Shown here in pieces: positions 7,067 to 16,535 of a stretch of 64,000 nucleotides of DNA. The stretch's first letter is position 1, and each line of letters begins with the position of its first letter. This DNA is from Flavisolibacter tropicus. GTDB lineage: Bacteria > Bacteroidota > Bacteroidia > Chitinophagales > Chitinophagaceae. The stretch spans positions 2,170,001-2,234,000 of the forward strand of contig NZ_CP011390.1 of the NCBI RefSeq assembly GCF_001644645.1, in the 5' to 3' direction. A program made the translations under genes and the position numbers. Under the pieces are notes generated by a model. That model did not search any database. It saw only the letters and a program-made list of their open reading frames with translations, and had not been told where the DNA came from.

Positions 7067-10000
7067 AATCGTATTCATTAACGTAGGCAATTGCCCCTAC
7101 TCTGAAATCGAGTTGTCAGGCAATACTTGTTTTATCGGGATCAACGGCGAAGGAAAGTCCACCACGCAAAGAGCCATTTTATTCTTTTATAACGCCGATA
7201 CTCAAAAACTGGGCATTCCACGCAACCTTCCCTTTAAACCTTTTGAAGAATATTACTTTCCCAGTTACAACTCTTATATTATTTATGAGGTAAAGACAGA
7301 AACGGGAGAATTTTTCCATATTATTACCAGTCGTCAGAACCGCATCGTCTTTTATTTTGTAGAGGGGCCCTACAACAAAGAACACTTTATTCAAGACCGA
7401 ATGGCTTTGGGACTCAACGAGGTTCTGGCTTCCATCCGAAATGTTCTGCCTTCCATTTACGTGAGCAAACGGGTTGATACGTTTCAGGAATACAGGGAAA
7501 TCATCTACGGTGCCACCAAAAGCAAGGACTTTAAGGACTTTTACCTGATTCATGGTAACAGCAAGTATGACAATGTACCGCGGGCTATTACAGACATCTT
7601 TTTGAGTTCCTCTGCGACCATTGAAGCCGACTTTATCAAAAACTTTATTGCAAATGCTGTCAGCGAAACTGGCACCGATATATCGCTGGATCAGATAAAA
7701 CGGCAGATACGTCAGTTTAAAGATAAATTGGAAGACGTTGAAAATTTCAAAAGACCCGAAAACCAGCACTTAGCTCAACTCATCGATAAAACGTTCGATC
7801 AGCTCGAACAGTATAAATTTTCCCAACAGGATACAGCTGTACAGTTGGGTAGCGCTATAAAGTATGCGCAAAACCAAATTGATGTTTTAGATTTTGAATT
7901 GGGAAAAATTAATGACCACATCTTTCAAGCCGACCAAAATTTTAAAGAAAAAGAATATAATCACCAGCAAACTAAAGATCAACAAAACATTCTTCTAGGG
8001 GGCATTGAGAGCAATATAAATAAAGCTGAAAGTCTGGAACGTACCTATCACCAGAGCAATGCCCCTACCCTGCTTTCGCTGTATCAGCAGAAAGATTCCA
8101 CCAAAGCCGAATGGAATGCCAGAACAATCGAGTACACGACTTTAACTACAGCTTTTCAGGACACCGAACAGCGATTTGCATTATTGTACCAGGGTGTGGA
8201 CAACGAGCGCGCTAGTTTTGAAATTGAATTAAGCAAAAAGGGGCTTGAGATAGATCGCCTTTTTACTGGTAAGCAGGAAGAGATTAAACATGTTTATGCC
8301 CAACAACTAGATGTCTTAAATCAGCAGCAAACCCAAGAAATCACAGAACTAACTTATGACGCCGCCGCCAAAAAAGAAGCCCTGTTCAAACTAGAGCTTG
8401 AAGTTTCCCTTATCAAAGGAACTGTTCCTTTTCAAAAGGAACTCTCAGAGATAGAGCGCCAATTACTAAACATAAACCAAGAACTCTATGAAGCAAAACT
8501 AGCGCTGGAGCAAAATCCTAAAGACATTAAGAGCCTAATCGAAAAAGCTGGATTGGTTGAGGAGAAGTATAAGTCAGAGCTAAAGAATTATCAGGAGCGC
8601 AAGCAACAAGCTATTGCTGAAAAAAAAGAACAATTGGAAAGCCTACGTAAAAAGCTTTCCCTTCAGCATAATGCCTTTTATGGGTTTTTAGAAACCAATT
8701 ACCCCGATTGGAAAGAAACAATTGGCAAGGTTTGCAGTGAAGATCTCTTGTTCCGTACTGATTTGGAGCCTAGTCTTTCCTCGCTACAGGTTAGTCTATA
8801 CGGTATACAATTAAACCTAAGTGGCGTAGAAGTCCAGGCAAAATCCATTCAGGAATACGAAACAAGTCAAAGAGCCATTGAGCAGGAAATAAAAGAGTTA
8901 GAAAACGCTGTTATTGAATACAGAAAGGAAGCAGGGGAAAAACAAGAAGCGGAATTAGCACCTCTTCGAAAAAAGATTCAAGAGTTGAATGAGCAAAGTG
9001 GCCATTTAAACTACAAGGTACAAAGCCTGCAAACCACCCTGGAAGAAAAGCAACTATCCCATTCTGATTGGATCTCCAAATCACAAGGGGAAAAGGATCG
9101 GCTTACTATGCAGAATAATGACAAGCAGAAGTCGATTCGGCAAGATCTTCAAGCAATCACTAATAAAATAACATCGCTCCAAAACATCCTTAAAACGGAA
9201 ATACAAAGCCTACAAAGCGAAAGGTGGGAGAAAGAAAAAGCTATACGTGAGCAGCACAACCGTTCCTTGGAAATACTTCAAGAAGAAAAAGAAAGTAAGC
9301 TTACTGATCTCGCCCAAAGACAACTGGAAATTGACCAGCAAAAGGCCTCAGCGCTTCAAAACGAAGGCATCGATTCTAAAAGGATTACTCAGGTTCGGGA
9401 AGAAGTCAGGAAGTTAAAAGCTATATTGGATCAATTAGAGCAAAATGAGGAACTGGTTATTAAGTATAAAAATGATAAAGAGGAGTATATCGACAAAATA
9501 GAGGTATTTAAAAAAGAGCGGCAGCAGCTATTGAAAAAACAAGAAGAACATACGCAGGAATGGGAAAAGGTCAAAAAGGATCATGCAGGCATTAGGTTAG
9601 GACTTGAAAGCCAACAAAGACAAGTTGAGGCCAGTAAGAAGGAACATGTAGAAGGGCTTCGTTACTATGAAAAACAGTTTGCCAGCTCCAGCCATTTAGC
9701 GGAAGTTTATAAAAACAAAATCACCCAGGCGCCGGAAGCTTTTGTAGAAGTCTCAATTATTGATTTATGCTTAAAATTACAAAGCCTACAACAGAAGTTC
9801 ATTAACGATTCTCAAATCCTTCGCGAAAGCATCAGTAAGCTGGCTGGTTCCTTTAGAGCAGACAACCATTTCAACTTTAAGGTAAATAACACTACGGAAT
9901 TCGACTATCAAGCCTTTGCTACCAATTTAAAATCTTTTGTGGTGGAGGACCGACTTAGAACCTCAATCGATGAGCTGGGCCGACAACACTGGATGATCCT

Positions 10001-10730
10001 GGACTCCATAGGCACTAAGGTTAATGATCTAATGCGGCAACTGGACAAGGTTAAAAAGACAATCCTAAACATTGACTCAGAACTGGAAAGTAGTAACTTT
10101 TCCGAAGGCCGGCTTATTCAGTTTATTAAAATCCGGTACAAAGAAGGCAAAAGCCTGGTGTTAAAACAATTGCAAGCCATTGCAGAGATAAAAAACGCTC
10201 ATCAGTTTGGCATAGGAGAACTCAACTTGTTTAACAGCAACACCAAGCAAAACAACGAATTGCACAAAAAATCTGTGGACGCCTTGGCTAAGCTCTTTAA
10301 GATTTTAGAAGAGGAAGGCAAAGAAAAGATTCAGCTCCAGGACACTTTTGAACTCCAGTTCAACATCAAGGAAAAGAAAAACGAGACCGGCTGGGTGGAA
10401 AGACTACCTAAAATAGGATCCGATGGAACGGATATTTTAGTTAAATCCATCATTTATATTATCCTGCTCAACTTATTCATCAAAGAATCTACTCAAAAAA
10501 CCGCACAGCACTTTAAGGTGCATTGCTTGATTGATGAAGTGGGCAAGATTGCAACCAATTATATGAAAGAGCTCTTAAAGTTTGTGGCGCCCAAAAACAT
10601 TTTGCTGATCAACGGTTTGCCCAACGAAAGCAAGCTGGAGATGCACTATAACACCACGTACAAGCTAAGGAATGGCAAAAACGATACGATGCAGATTATC
10701 AAACTATTGACCAATACTATAGAAGTATAA
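7035..10730 (+). CDS. jetC: Wadjet JetC-like SMC ATPase (MukB-like)
   Basis: About 1231 residues from the ATG at 7035; the frame is open further up, but the ATG gives the natural start MESKHFRQLN. The Walker A site is GINGEGKST at residues 35-43, preceded by the strand typical of SMC heads. Long coiled-coil arms run from about residue 240 to 950, with a break near residue 560 (LETNYPDWKETIG) that may be the hinge. The C-terminal head has a Walker B-like HCLIDEVG. SMC-type ATPases of Wadjet drive loop extrusion on plasmids. It is directly abutted by jetD with no intergenic base. Confidence 0.9.
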   Translation: MESKHFRQLNKIVFINVGNCPYSEIELSGNTCFIGINGEGKSTTQRAILFFYNADTQKLGIPRNLPFKPFEEYYFPSYNSYIIYEVKTETGEFFHIITSRQNRIVFYFVEGPYNKEHFIQDRMALGLNEVLASIRNVLPSIYVSKRVDTFQEYREIIYGATKSKDFKDFYLIHGNSKYDNVPRAITDIFLSSSATIEADFIKNFIANAVSETGTDISLDQIKRQIRQFKDKLEDVENFKRPENQHLAQLIDKTFDQLEQYKFSQQDTAVQLGSAIKYAQNQIDVLDFELGKINDHIFQADQNFKEKEYNHQQTKDQQNILLGGIESNINKAESLERTYHQSNAPTLLSLYQQKDSTKAEWNARTIEYTTLTTAFQDTEQRFALLYQGVDNERASFEIELSKKGLEIDRLFTGKQEEIKHVYAQQLDVLNQQQTQEITELTYDAAAKKEALFKLELEVSLIKGTVPFQKELSEIERQLLNINQELYEAKLALEQNPKDIKSLIEKAGLVEEKYKSELKNYQERKQQAIAEKKEQLESLRKKLSLQHNAFYGFLETNYPDWKETIGKVCSEDLLFRTDLEPSLSSLQVSLYGIQLNLSGVEVQAKSIQEYETSQRAIEQEIKELENAVIEYRKEAGEKQEAELAPLRKKIQELNEQSGHLNYKVQSLQTTLEEKQLSHSDWISKSQGEKDRLTMQNNDKQKSIRQDLQAITNKITSLQNILKTEIQSLQSERWEKEKAIREQHNRSLEILQEEKESKLTDLAQRQLEIDQQKASALQNEGIDSKRITQVREEVRKLKAILDQLEQNEELVIKYKNDKEEYIDKIEVFKKERQQLLKKQEEHTQEWEKVKKDHAGIRLGLESQQRQVEASKKEHVEGLRYYEKQFASSSHLAEVYKNKITQAPEAFVEVSIIDLCLKLQSLQQKFINDSQILRESISKLAGSFRADNHFNFKVNNTTEFDYQAFATNLKSFVVEDRLRTSIDELGRQHWMILDSIGTKVNDLMRQLDKVKKTILNIDSELESSNFSEGRLIQFIKIRYKEGKSLVLKQLQAIAEIKNAHQFGIGELNLFNSNTKQNNELHKKSVDALAKLFKILEEEGKEKIQLQDTFELQFNIKEKKNETGWVERLPKIGSDGTDILVKSIIYIILLNLFIKESTQKTAQHFKVHCLIDEVGKIATNYMKELLKFVAPKNILLINGLPNESKLEMHYNTTYKLRNGKNDTMQIIKLLTNTIEV

Positions 10731-11603
10731 ATGAAACTTTCCATCACCACAGCACAGAATCTTTTAAATCTAGTAAAAGAGCAAGAAGAACTTAATCTAA
10801 GTGTCTTTAAAGGCAGCGGCAAAACACTGGCTGAAGAGTTGATAAAGGAAGGTATTCTATCATCAAGGAGAGTGGGAACAGCCATGTATAAAGTGAGGTG
10901 TAATTATCCGGACCGTCTCTCATCCTATTTAAAAAGCCAATATCAAATTGCGTCCCTTCCCTCCTATATTGAATTTCTTACAAATGAAGAATCAACCAGA
11001 GCGGACGCCGTGGAAGCAACGGGGAATTCAAAGTTTAAAAAAGGCAAGCTTTTCCAAGGCTTTTTGGTAAATGCGTTAGAACCCATTGAGATAATCATCA
11101 GCGGTGAGAAGGTGATTATTCAACCGGGGGGATCCCATTTTACCTTCATCCACGACTTTAGTAATATCGTTCTTGATAAGGCAATTACCATTGTGGGAGT
11201 AGAAGGCTTTGAGAGCTTTAAGCAAATTTCAAAGCAAAAAGCTCTTTTTGCTGGGACAAAGGCGCTATTCCTATGGCGCTATCAAAATAGTAATTCCATC
11301 ACTGATTGGCTTAAGCTTATTCCAAATAAATACCTGCATTATGGCGATTTTGATCTTAAAGGCATCCACATTTATATCACAGAGTTTAAAAACAAAATAG
11401 GTACACAGAGGTGTGGTTTTCTAATACCGGATAGAATTGAGGAGTTCATCTCACACCACGGAAGTCGCGAATTGTACCAGAAACAAATTAACCACTTGAA
11501 AGATTTCGATTTCAATGCCCATCGAGAGGTCGATGGTTTGGCAAACTTTATAAAGGCACAAAAGAAAGGGTTAGAGCAGGAATTTTTTATTCGTTCAAGA
11601 TGA
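10731..11603 (+). CDS. jetD: Wadjet JetD-like Toprim nuclease subunit
   Basis: The 290-residue protein starts at the base after the jetC stop. The C-terminal half shows Toprim features: a glutamate in IVGVEGFESF (about 158-161) and a DxD in LHYGDFDLKG (206 and 208). The N-terminal part would be winged-helix. JetD is the topoisomerase VI-like nuclease that cleaves plasmids once the SMC complex stalls. At 290 residues it is shorter than type I JetD (roughly 380), so it may belong to another Wadjet subtype (the DUF7281-like form); I cannot settle the subtype without a profile search. Confidence 0.8.
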   Translation: MKLSITTAQNLLNLVKEQEELNLSVFKGSGKTLAEELIKEGILSSRRVGTAMYKVRCNYPDRLSSYLKSQYQIASLPSYIEFLTNEESTRADAVEATGNSKFKKGKLFQGFLVNALEPIEIIISGEKVIIQPGGSHFTFIHDFSNIVLDKAITIVGVEGFESFKQISKQKALFAGTKALFLWRYQNSNSITDWLKLIPNKYLHYGDFDLKGIHIYITEFKNKIGTQRCGFLIPDRIEEFISHHGSRELYQKQINHLKDFDFNAHREVDGLANFIKAQKKGLEQEFFIRSR

Positions 11604-11726
11604 AGACAGAAAGCCAATCCTCTAATTAGGAGCACATCTGTTCTTTCCATCAAATTGCACGATTTCGTGGCATCTTATAATAAATGTAGAACCATAGAAT
11701 CGTACTTTCCCTTTAAAACCTGAAAC

Positions 11727-12848
11727 ATGGAAGCTACCAGGCAAGACACTTTCACCCGTAACCAGCTTTATGAGTTGGTGTGGTCACAATCCCTACTTTC
11801 CCTTTCTAGAAAGTATGCGATTTCGGATGTTGGATTGCGTAAGCTTTGTATTCGGATGAATATCCCGTTACCAAAAGCTGGCCATTGGGAAAAGCTCAAA
11901 CATGGAAAGCCAGTTGACAAAATCAAACTGCCTACTACTTATTCAGGAGCAAGTGAGGTGCGGCTTTCTCTACGAAATGAAGATGACGTAGATAACATTT
12001 CTAAAAAGGAGTCTGTGCATGCATTGGTGAAGCAACTTCAAGCCAACTCTGAATTAAAATTTGTCGTTCCCGACAGACTAACCTCTCCCGATCCACTCAT
12101 TGCGTCTGCTAAAGTAAGCTTGAGTCGGAAAGAAGCAAGCTATGGTCCTTATCAAGGCGTTATCTCCACGTCAAGAGGCGAACTTACTATTCGTGTTTCA
12201 CCTCAAAATATAAGTCGGGCACTTCGCATTTTAGATACACTGATCAAAGCGTTACGCAGTAGGGGGCATACAATTGAAGTAGACACCGAAAAAACATATG
12301 TAATCATAAATACACTAAAAATTGAGGTTAGTATAAAGGAGAAACTTAAACGGGTGATAATCGACAATCCTAAATGGTCCTGGCAATCTTCTGAATTATG
12401 CCCTACCGGTATTTTGTCCTTTCGGATTGAAGGTGGATCTGAATGGAAAGATGGCAAAGAGCCCTTAGAAGCGCAACTGCCTAGAATTATAGCCCGCCTT
12501 GAAATGGAAGCCATTCGTCGTAAAGAGCGCCAGGAACAGCTGGAAAAATTCTGGCAAGAACAGCGCGAAAAAAGGCGCCTAGCCGAAGAGTTTGCCGCGC
12601 GAAAAGAAAAAGAGCTAATAGATTTTAAAATTATGCTTCAAAAAGCTGAGCGCTGGCACAAGGCCGTTACTCTACGCAACTATATTGAGGCAGTAGAACA
12701 AAAAGCCGTTCAGAGTGTCGGTCCTTCAGAAGAAATCACGCAATGGCTTGCTTGGGCACGAAAAAAGGCGGATTGGTACGACCCTTTTATAGAAGCCGAC
12801 GATGAATTACTTCATGATATTGATAGAGTTTCCCTAATGCACAGGTAA
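11727..12848 (+). CDS. Conserved accessory protein of unknown function
   Basis: This 373-residue protein starts with a conserved segment (FTRNQLYELVWSQSL, YAISDVGLRKLC, MNIPLPKAGHWEKLKHGK; residues 9-62) that recurs in many plasmid and island proteins and resembles a helix-turn-helix fold. The C-terminal half contains a basic coiled coil (about residues 255-315). No enzymatic motif is visible. It lies 123 bp downstream of jetD in the same direction, so it could be read from the same transcript or its own promoter. The family is a recognisable conserved unknown; no function is assigned. Confidence 0.75.
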   Translation: MEATRQDTFTRNQLYELVWSQSLLSLSRKYAISDVGLRKLCIRMNIPLPKAGHWEKLKHGKPVDKIKLPTTYSGASEVRLSLRNEDDVDNISKKESVHALVKQLQANSELKFVVPDRLTSPDPLIASAKVSLSRKEASYGPYQGVISTSRGELTIRVSPQNISRALRILDTLIKALRSRGHTIEVDTEKTYVIINTLKIEVSIKEKLKRVIIDNPKWSWQSSELCPTGILSFRIEGGSEWKDGKEPLEAQLPRIIARLEMEAIRRKERQEQLEKFWQEQREKRRLAEEFAARKEKELIDFKIMLQKAERWHKAVTLRNYIEAVEQKAVQSVGPSEEITQWLAWARKKADWYDPFIEADDELLHDIDRVSLMHR

Positions 12849-12917
12849 TAACTATGCTTAAGCACTTTACTAATGAACCTTTGGATATAATTATCCTATA
12901 AATATTTACACATACTT

Positions 12918-13245
12918 TCATCCATTCTTATACTCCTTTTCATACACCTTCACCTTAATATTGCTACATCCGCCAGGATTCTTTTTTACTTCTATCTGCG
13001 TACCAATCCGTTCTTTCAGAGCCTCTACGTGCGAAATAATACCGATCGTTTTGCCGCCAGCCTGCAACTTTTCCAAAGCAGAAATTGCAGTGTCAAGCGT
13101 TTCTGAATCCAAGGTGCCGAAACTTTCGTCAATGAAAAGGGATTCAATTCTCGTTTTTCTTCCAGCAAGGTCAGACAATCTCAAAGCAAATGCAGGATCA
13201 CCAAAAAGCTTTCGCCACCCGAAAGTGTTGATACTGGGCGCACAG
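12918..13245 (-). pseudogene. sbcC: Truncated, frameshifted sbcC fragment (C-terminal ABC ATPase head)
   Basis: Reading leftward, the sequence gives RPVSTLSGGES (ABC signature, ending near 13215), then a one-base frameshift near 13200, then the rest of the SbcC C-terminal head: LFIDESFGTLD (Walker B and D-loop), GGKTIGIISHVEAL (switch histidine) and a C-terminal VKVYEKE. The whole N-terminal head and the coiled coil are missing. SbcC with SbcD cleaves hairpin DNA; this relic cannot do so. It looks like the residue of a deletion or recombination event at an sbcC gene. Confidence 0.85.
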
Positions 13246-13391
13246 CACCGGAATGGAGCAGAATTGAAACGGTTAGAAGTTTATGTAGGGGCAGGCATGA
13301 CTCATTAAACAGGGCCTCCAAATCCCTCCACCTCAAACAATTTACTATTCTTTAAATACTAAATAAAGCTTTGATACTACTTTAAAAATTT

Positions 13392-14477
13392 TCACTCTTC
13401 CGCTATTTTATCTACAAGAAGATGTTTAATCTTTTTATAACTATCAATTGCATTCCTTTCGTAATTATTTTTCTTCTTTTTATCCTTTAAAACTTTGCGT
13501 AAGCGATTAGTAACCTGAAGATAATAGTTATTTAGCCGATAACTTTCTTGGATATTTGTCCAGTGGTCTTTGCTAACTACTCTGCTATCTACAGACCGTT
13601 GCCGCAAAACAAACTCAGTTATCAACGAATAATTATATTCTGCTTTGTTCTTCAGGAAGGCTTCCACTCTTTCTTTAAAGCTAGTGGCGCGCCTTTTCAG
13701 GGCATCATCAGCTTCTATGGTGGAAGGCTTGTCATTAATATCATAAATGTCAAATAGGACAGGCAGTATAGCTTCTCTATCAATAGATGTTATATACATT
13801 TTATAATAATGGCGAATAAAGCTGTACATGGAGTGTGCAAAACTCAGCCCATGAGGGGAGTTGAAGTTAGTCAGCCGTTGAATCGACAGTACATAAATCT
13901 GATGTTCGTCTATACGTTGACATATTGAAAAGTATAGACAAAGATTTTTGTCCAGATCATACCCATTACACATGGTAATGCTTATAAAATAATCTGAGAA
14001 CTGCTTGTCCAAAAAGATATCAAAGTCAGAAGCAGAAACATTTAGCTCTTTTTCAAACCTTGGAAAGTCAAATAAGTCTATAAGTTGGCTCTTCCCATAA
14101 ATTAAACGTTCTTGGCGAAGCTGATACTCCAATACTTTATGTAAGCTTGGACCAACCAGCATCGCATGAAATTCATTTTCAGCGACGTTAACAGCAGCAA
14201 AAAAGAGGGTTGGCCTTGTATCGGTTAAGACTCCTATGGCCTCACAGCCTTTAATGTAAACCTCAGCATTAGTAAAAAGCTTATGATGTTGGCGCTTTAC
14301 TCCTAAAAACTTCTCTTTCTCGAATGATCTAACATCTTTTCCAATGCAGTAATAACGATCAATCACCTGCCCTTCATACTGAAAAGTTGTCCGCTTTACT
14401 TTAAAAAAGCATCTATCATAGTGTTCTTGGGTGCAAATAGTGAAATAGCCACCCAATAGTGTTTTTTGTTCACTCAT
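13392..14477 (-). CDS. Hypothetical protein, 361 residues
   Basis: I do not recognise a family. The protein is soluble, rich in aromatic and charged residues and ends in a very basic helical tail (KDKKKKNNYERN and following). There is no signal peptide, membrane helix or obvious catalytic motif. It is the last gene in the long leftward array but is separated from the preceding gene by 337 bp, so it may have its own promoter near the tandem repeat at 14530-14579. The uninterrupted frame of 361 codons makes it a real gene. Confidence 0.65.
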   Translation of the reverse strand: MSEQKTLLGGYFTICTQEHYDRCFFKVKRTTFQYEGQVIDRYYCIGKDVRSFEKEKFLGVKRQHHKLFTNAEVYIKGCEAIGVLTDTRPTLFFAAVNVAENEFHAMLVGPSLHKVLEYQLRQERLIYGKSQLIDLFDFPRFEKELNVSASDFDIFLDKQFSDYFISITMCNGYDLDKNLCLYFSICQRIDEHQIYVLSIQRLTNFNSPHGLSFAHSMYSFIRHYYKMYITSIDREAILPVLFDIYDINDKPSTIEADDALKRRATSFKERVEAFLKNKAEYNYSLITEFVLRQRSVDSRVVSKDHWTNIQESYRLNNYYLQVTNRLRKVLKDKKKKNNYERNAIDSYKKIKHLLVDKIAEE

Positions 14478-14529
14478 AAATAAACCTCTTTGACATCTAT
14501 TTAGCTATTTGATTTGTAATCGATTTTTA

Positions 14530-14579
14530 TGCACATGTCTTTTTAATTTCTCAGTGCACGTGTGTCTTTTAATTCTATG
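14530..14579. repeat. Two tandem imperfect 25-bp direct repeats
   Basis: Two adjacent units start TGCACATGTC and TGCACGTGTG and share the downstream core TCTTTTTAATT / TCTTTTAATT. They lie 50-100 bp upstream of the start codon at 14477, where tandem operator half-sites would be expected. The 337-bp gap around them (14478-14814) contains no credible gene. Confidence 0.5.
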
Positions 14580-14814
14580 TACTACTGTATTTGAGTTTTA
14601 GCATTAAAGCGCTACCCACTGTCATATCTCTCAATATTTCTATAGTAATTCTATATCATTATTGGGTTAAGTAGAAGGGTTAGAACAAAATTCACCAACA
14701 AGTGTAGTTTGGAAATAGCTTTAAATAGATTGAAAAGCATATTTTTTGTTCTATCGGTTGTTGATATAGTTATCGCACAAATAATAAAAACACTAAAAAC
14801 ATGTAAAAACCTTG

Positions 14815-15414
14815 CTAGCCAAGAGTTAAAACAGGACTATTAATGGTTCTGAGCTGTCTTAAAGGAGTTCTTCCCATCCCATTTATCAGATCAAATTCAT
14901 TATAGATATTAGCAGTTGGCTTTCCGTATAATGCAAAGTAAAAATCATATGTTTTCATATAAGCATCATTGAGCGAGTAAGCATATATTGGTTCAAAGCC
15001 TGAAAGCTGATCGCCACGAACTGCATCAACCACGCAATTACACCCATAAACCACTGCAGAAGCCGTTGTATTCTCTTTCTTAAACATGTAAAGTTCTTCC
15101 AGCAGTCTAAGTGTGAAAGTGCACTGGACTTTATATTTTGTTTGTCCTTTTGCACGTCCTGCCTTAATAGTAAATTCTAAGGTATCTCCCCTTTCTGCTA
15201 TCTTCTTAAAACTGTAATACTTCTTTTCTTGAATCTCCTTATATAATTGCTCAGCATCTCTAGGAGGAGTAGGCTTGTTATAAGGGTCTACCGATAGTAA
15301 TTTATATTCCTCAATAAAAAGCCCAAATTCGGCTTCCTCAGATATTAGAATACGCTTATTTGTATCGCGATCATAAAGTTTACCATAGCGATAAACAACG
15401 TTAAATGATTTCAT
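14815..15414 (-). CDS. Hypothetical protein, 199 residues
   Basis: Not recognised. A soluble protein with a beta-rich N-terminus (FNVVYRYGKLYDRDTNKRI), a central helical segment and a C-terminus ending GRTPLRQLRTINSPVLTLG. It has two neighbouring cysteines (VYGCNCVVDAV). It starts 23 bp after the acyl-carrier/LnmK-like gene in the same direction, so it probably belongs to the same transcript. Confidence 0.6.
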   Translation of the reverse strand: MKSFNVVYRYGKLYDRDTNKRILISEEAEFGLFIEEYKLLSVDPYNKPTPPRDAEQLYKEIQEKKYYSFKKIAERGDTLEFTIKAGRAKGQTKYKVQCTFTLRLLEELYMFKKENTTASAVVYGCNCVVDAVRGDQLSGFEPIYAYSLNDAYMKTYDFYFALYGKPTANIYNEFDLINGMGRTPLRQLRTINSPVLTLG

Positions 15415-15437
15415 TAGTACAGATTAATATTTATTAT

Positions 15438-16535
15438 TTATGCTCCCGTCTTTTCTTTAACAGCTATCACTTTGGCTAAAGCCTTATTGTCGCTCTTACG
15501 ACTTAATGAACAAACATACTTGACGAGCTTTTCTTCTATCACTAAATTGTTCAACGTAAATGATATTGTATCATTACAATTGCAATTTGCGAAATAAAAG
15601 ATATCCCTATAGACTGTATGATAATCATCGCAAAAATTAATACTATTGTTTTCTTGTTTGAAATAATTTAAAATGCATTTATCTGCAATTGCTACATAAG
15701 AGGCAAAATATAATAGGCCAACCCCATTAATGTCATAAAAAGGGTTTAGGTCATATTCGCAAGAAAATATTGATCTTTCACTCAGATCAAACGTTCCAAA
15801 AGCACAAGCATACTCTTCCAGTAAGCTCTTTTTAAGAAGCCGATAATCATCTAGGAAAGGAGGTGTGTGTGATATCTCAGGAATATGGTTAACGCATTGC
15901 ACAGGTTTTGTTTTAACCATTTCATTATTGCCTCCATTCTCTCTAATCGAGAAAATAGTCATTAATGTGGCATCTATATTATTACTGTTGCTATCTCCTA
16001 AGATTTTACTTAAATAAGTCTCGTTGCCAAATCGATTTATCTCTCCCTTGAAGTTTATTATATTGTTTTCATTGAATTTTTTCAGGGAAGACAAACTGTA
16101 ATTAATTCTTACGAAGGTTGCGTATAAGCGATTCCCTAGATCATCTTTAAATTGAGAAGAGCTTTGCACTAAACCTTTTGAAAGTAAAAGCCAGTGCACA
16201 TCTCCTAAATACTTCATTAACCAGTTCTCAGACAAAGCACTATTTGCCATCTGCGGCATCCTTACTTCAACAATATCCGTCAGCTCTATGTCTTTACTTG
16301 CCGCTGATGTTATTTCATCACTTTTGCTATTATGAAAATAATGTATTGCTTCAGATAAAGATTGGAATTGATACCATACAGGATCTGTAATTACATGATT
16401 AAAGTGCTTTTCTAAGGCTACTCTAATCACAACAATATCAAGGCTGTCAATGTTTGTCTCATTGATTGGCAAATAAAGATCAGCCTCCGTAACAGATGGT
16501 AGCCCTTTTTGTATTATGTATAGATATTCCTTCAT
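15438..16535 (-). CDS. Acyl carrier protein domain fused to LnmK-like (Pnap_2097-type) hotdog domain
   Basis: Residues 1-70 look like an acyl carrier protein: NIDSLDIVVIRVALEKHF has the DSL phosphopantetheine attachment site (Ser31) followed by the usual helix, with FQSLSEAIHYF as the last helix. Residues from about 90 (MPQMANSALSENWLMKYLGD, LGNRLYATFVRI, GEINRFGNETYLS) resemble the LnmK/Pnap_2097 family of double-hotdog acyl transferase/decarboxylases from polyketide pathways. The gene overlaps the dual-OB-like gene by one base and lies in the leftward defence array. A carrier protein is unexpected there; an acylation step is inferred from the domains only. Confidence is good for the domains and low for the role. 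Confidence 0.7.
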   Translation of the reverse strand: MKEYLYIIQKGLPSVTEADLYLPINETNIDSLDIVVIRVALEKHFNHVITDPVWYQFQSLSEAIHYFHNSKSDEITSAASKDIELTDIVEVRMPQMANSALSENWLMKYLGDVHWLLLSKGLVQSSSQFKDDLGNRLYATFVRINYSLSSLKKFNENNIINFKGEINRFGNETYLSKILGDSNSNNIDATLMTIFSIRENGGNNEMVKTKPVQCVNHIPEISHTPPFLDDYRLLKKSLLEEYACAFGTFDLSERSIFSCEYDLNPFYDINGVGLLYFASYVAIADKCILNYFKQENNSINFCDDYHTVYRDIFYFANCNCNDTISFTLNNLVIEEKLVKYVCSLSRKSDNKALAKVIAVKEKTGA

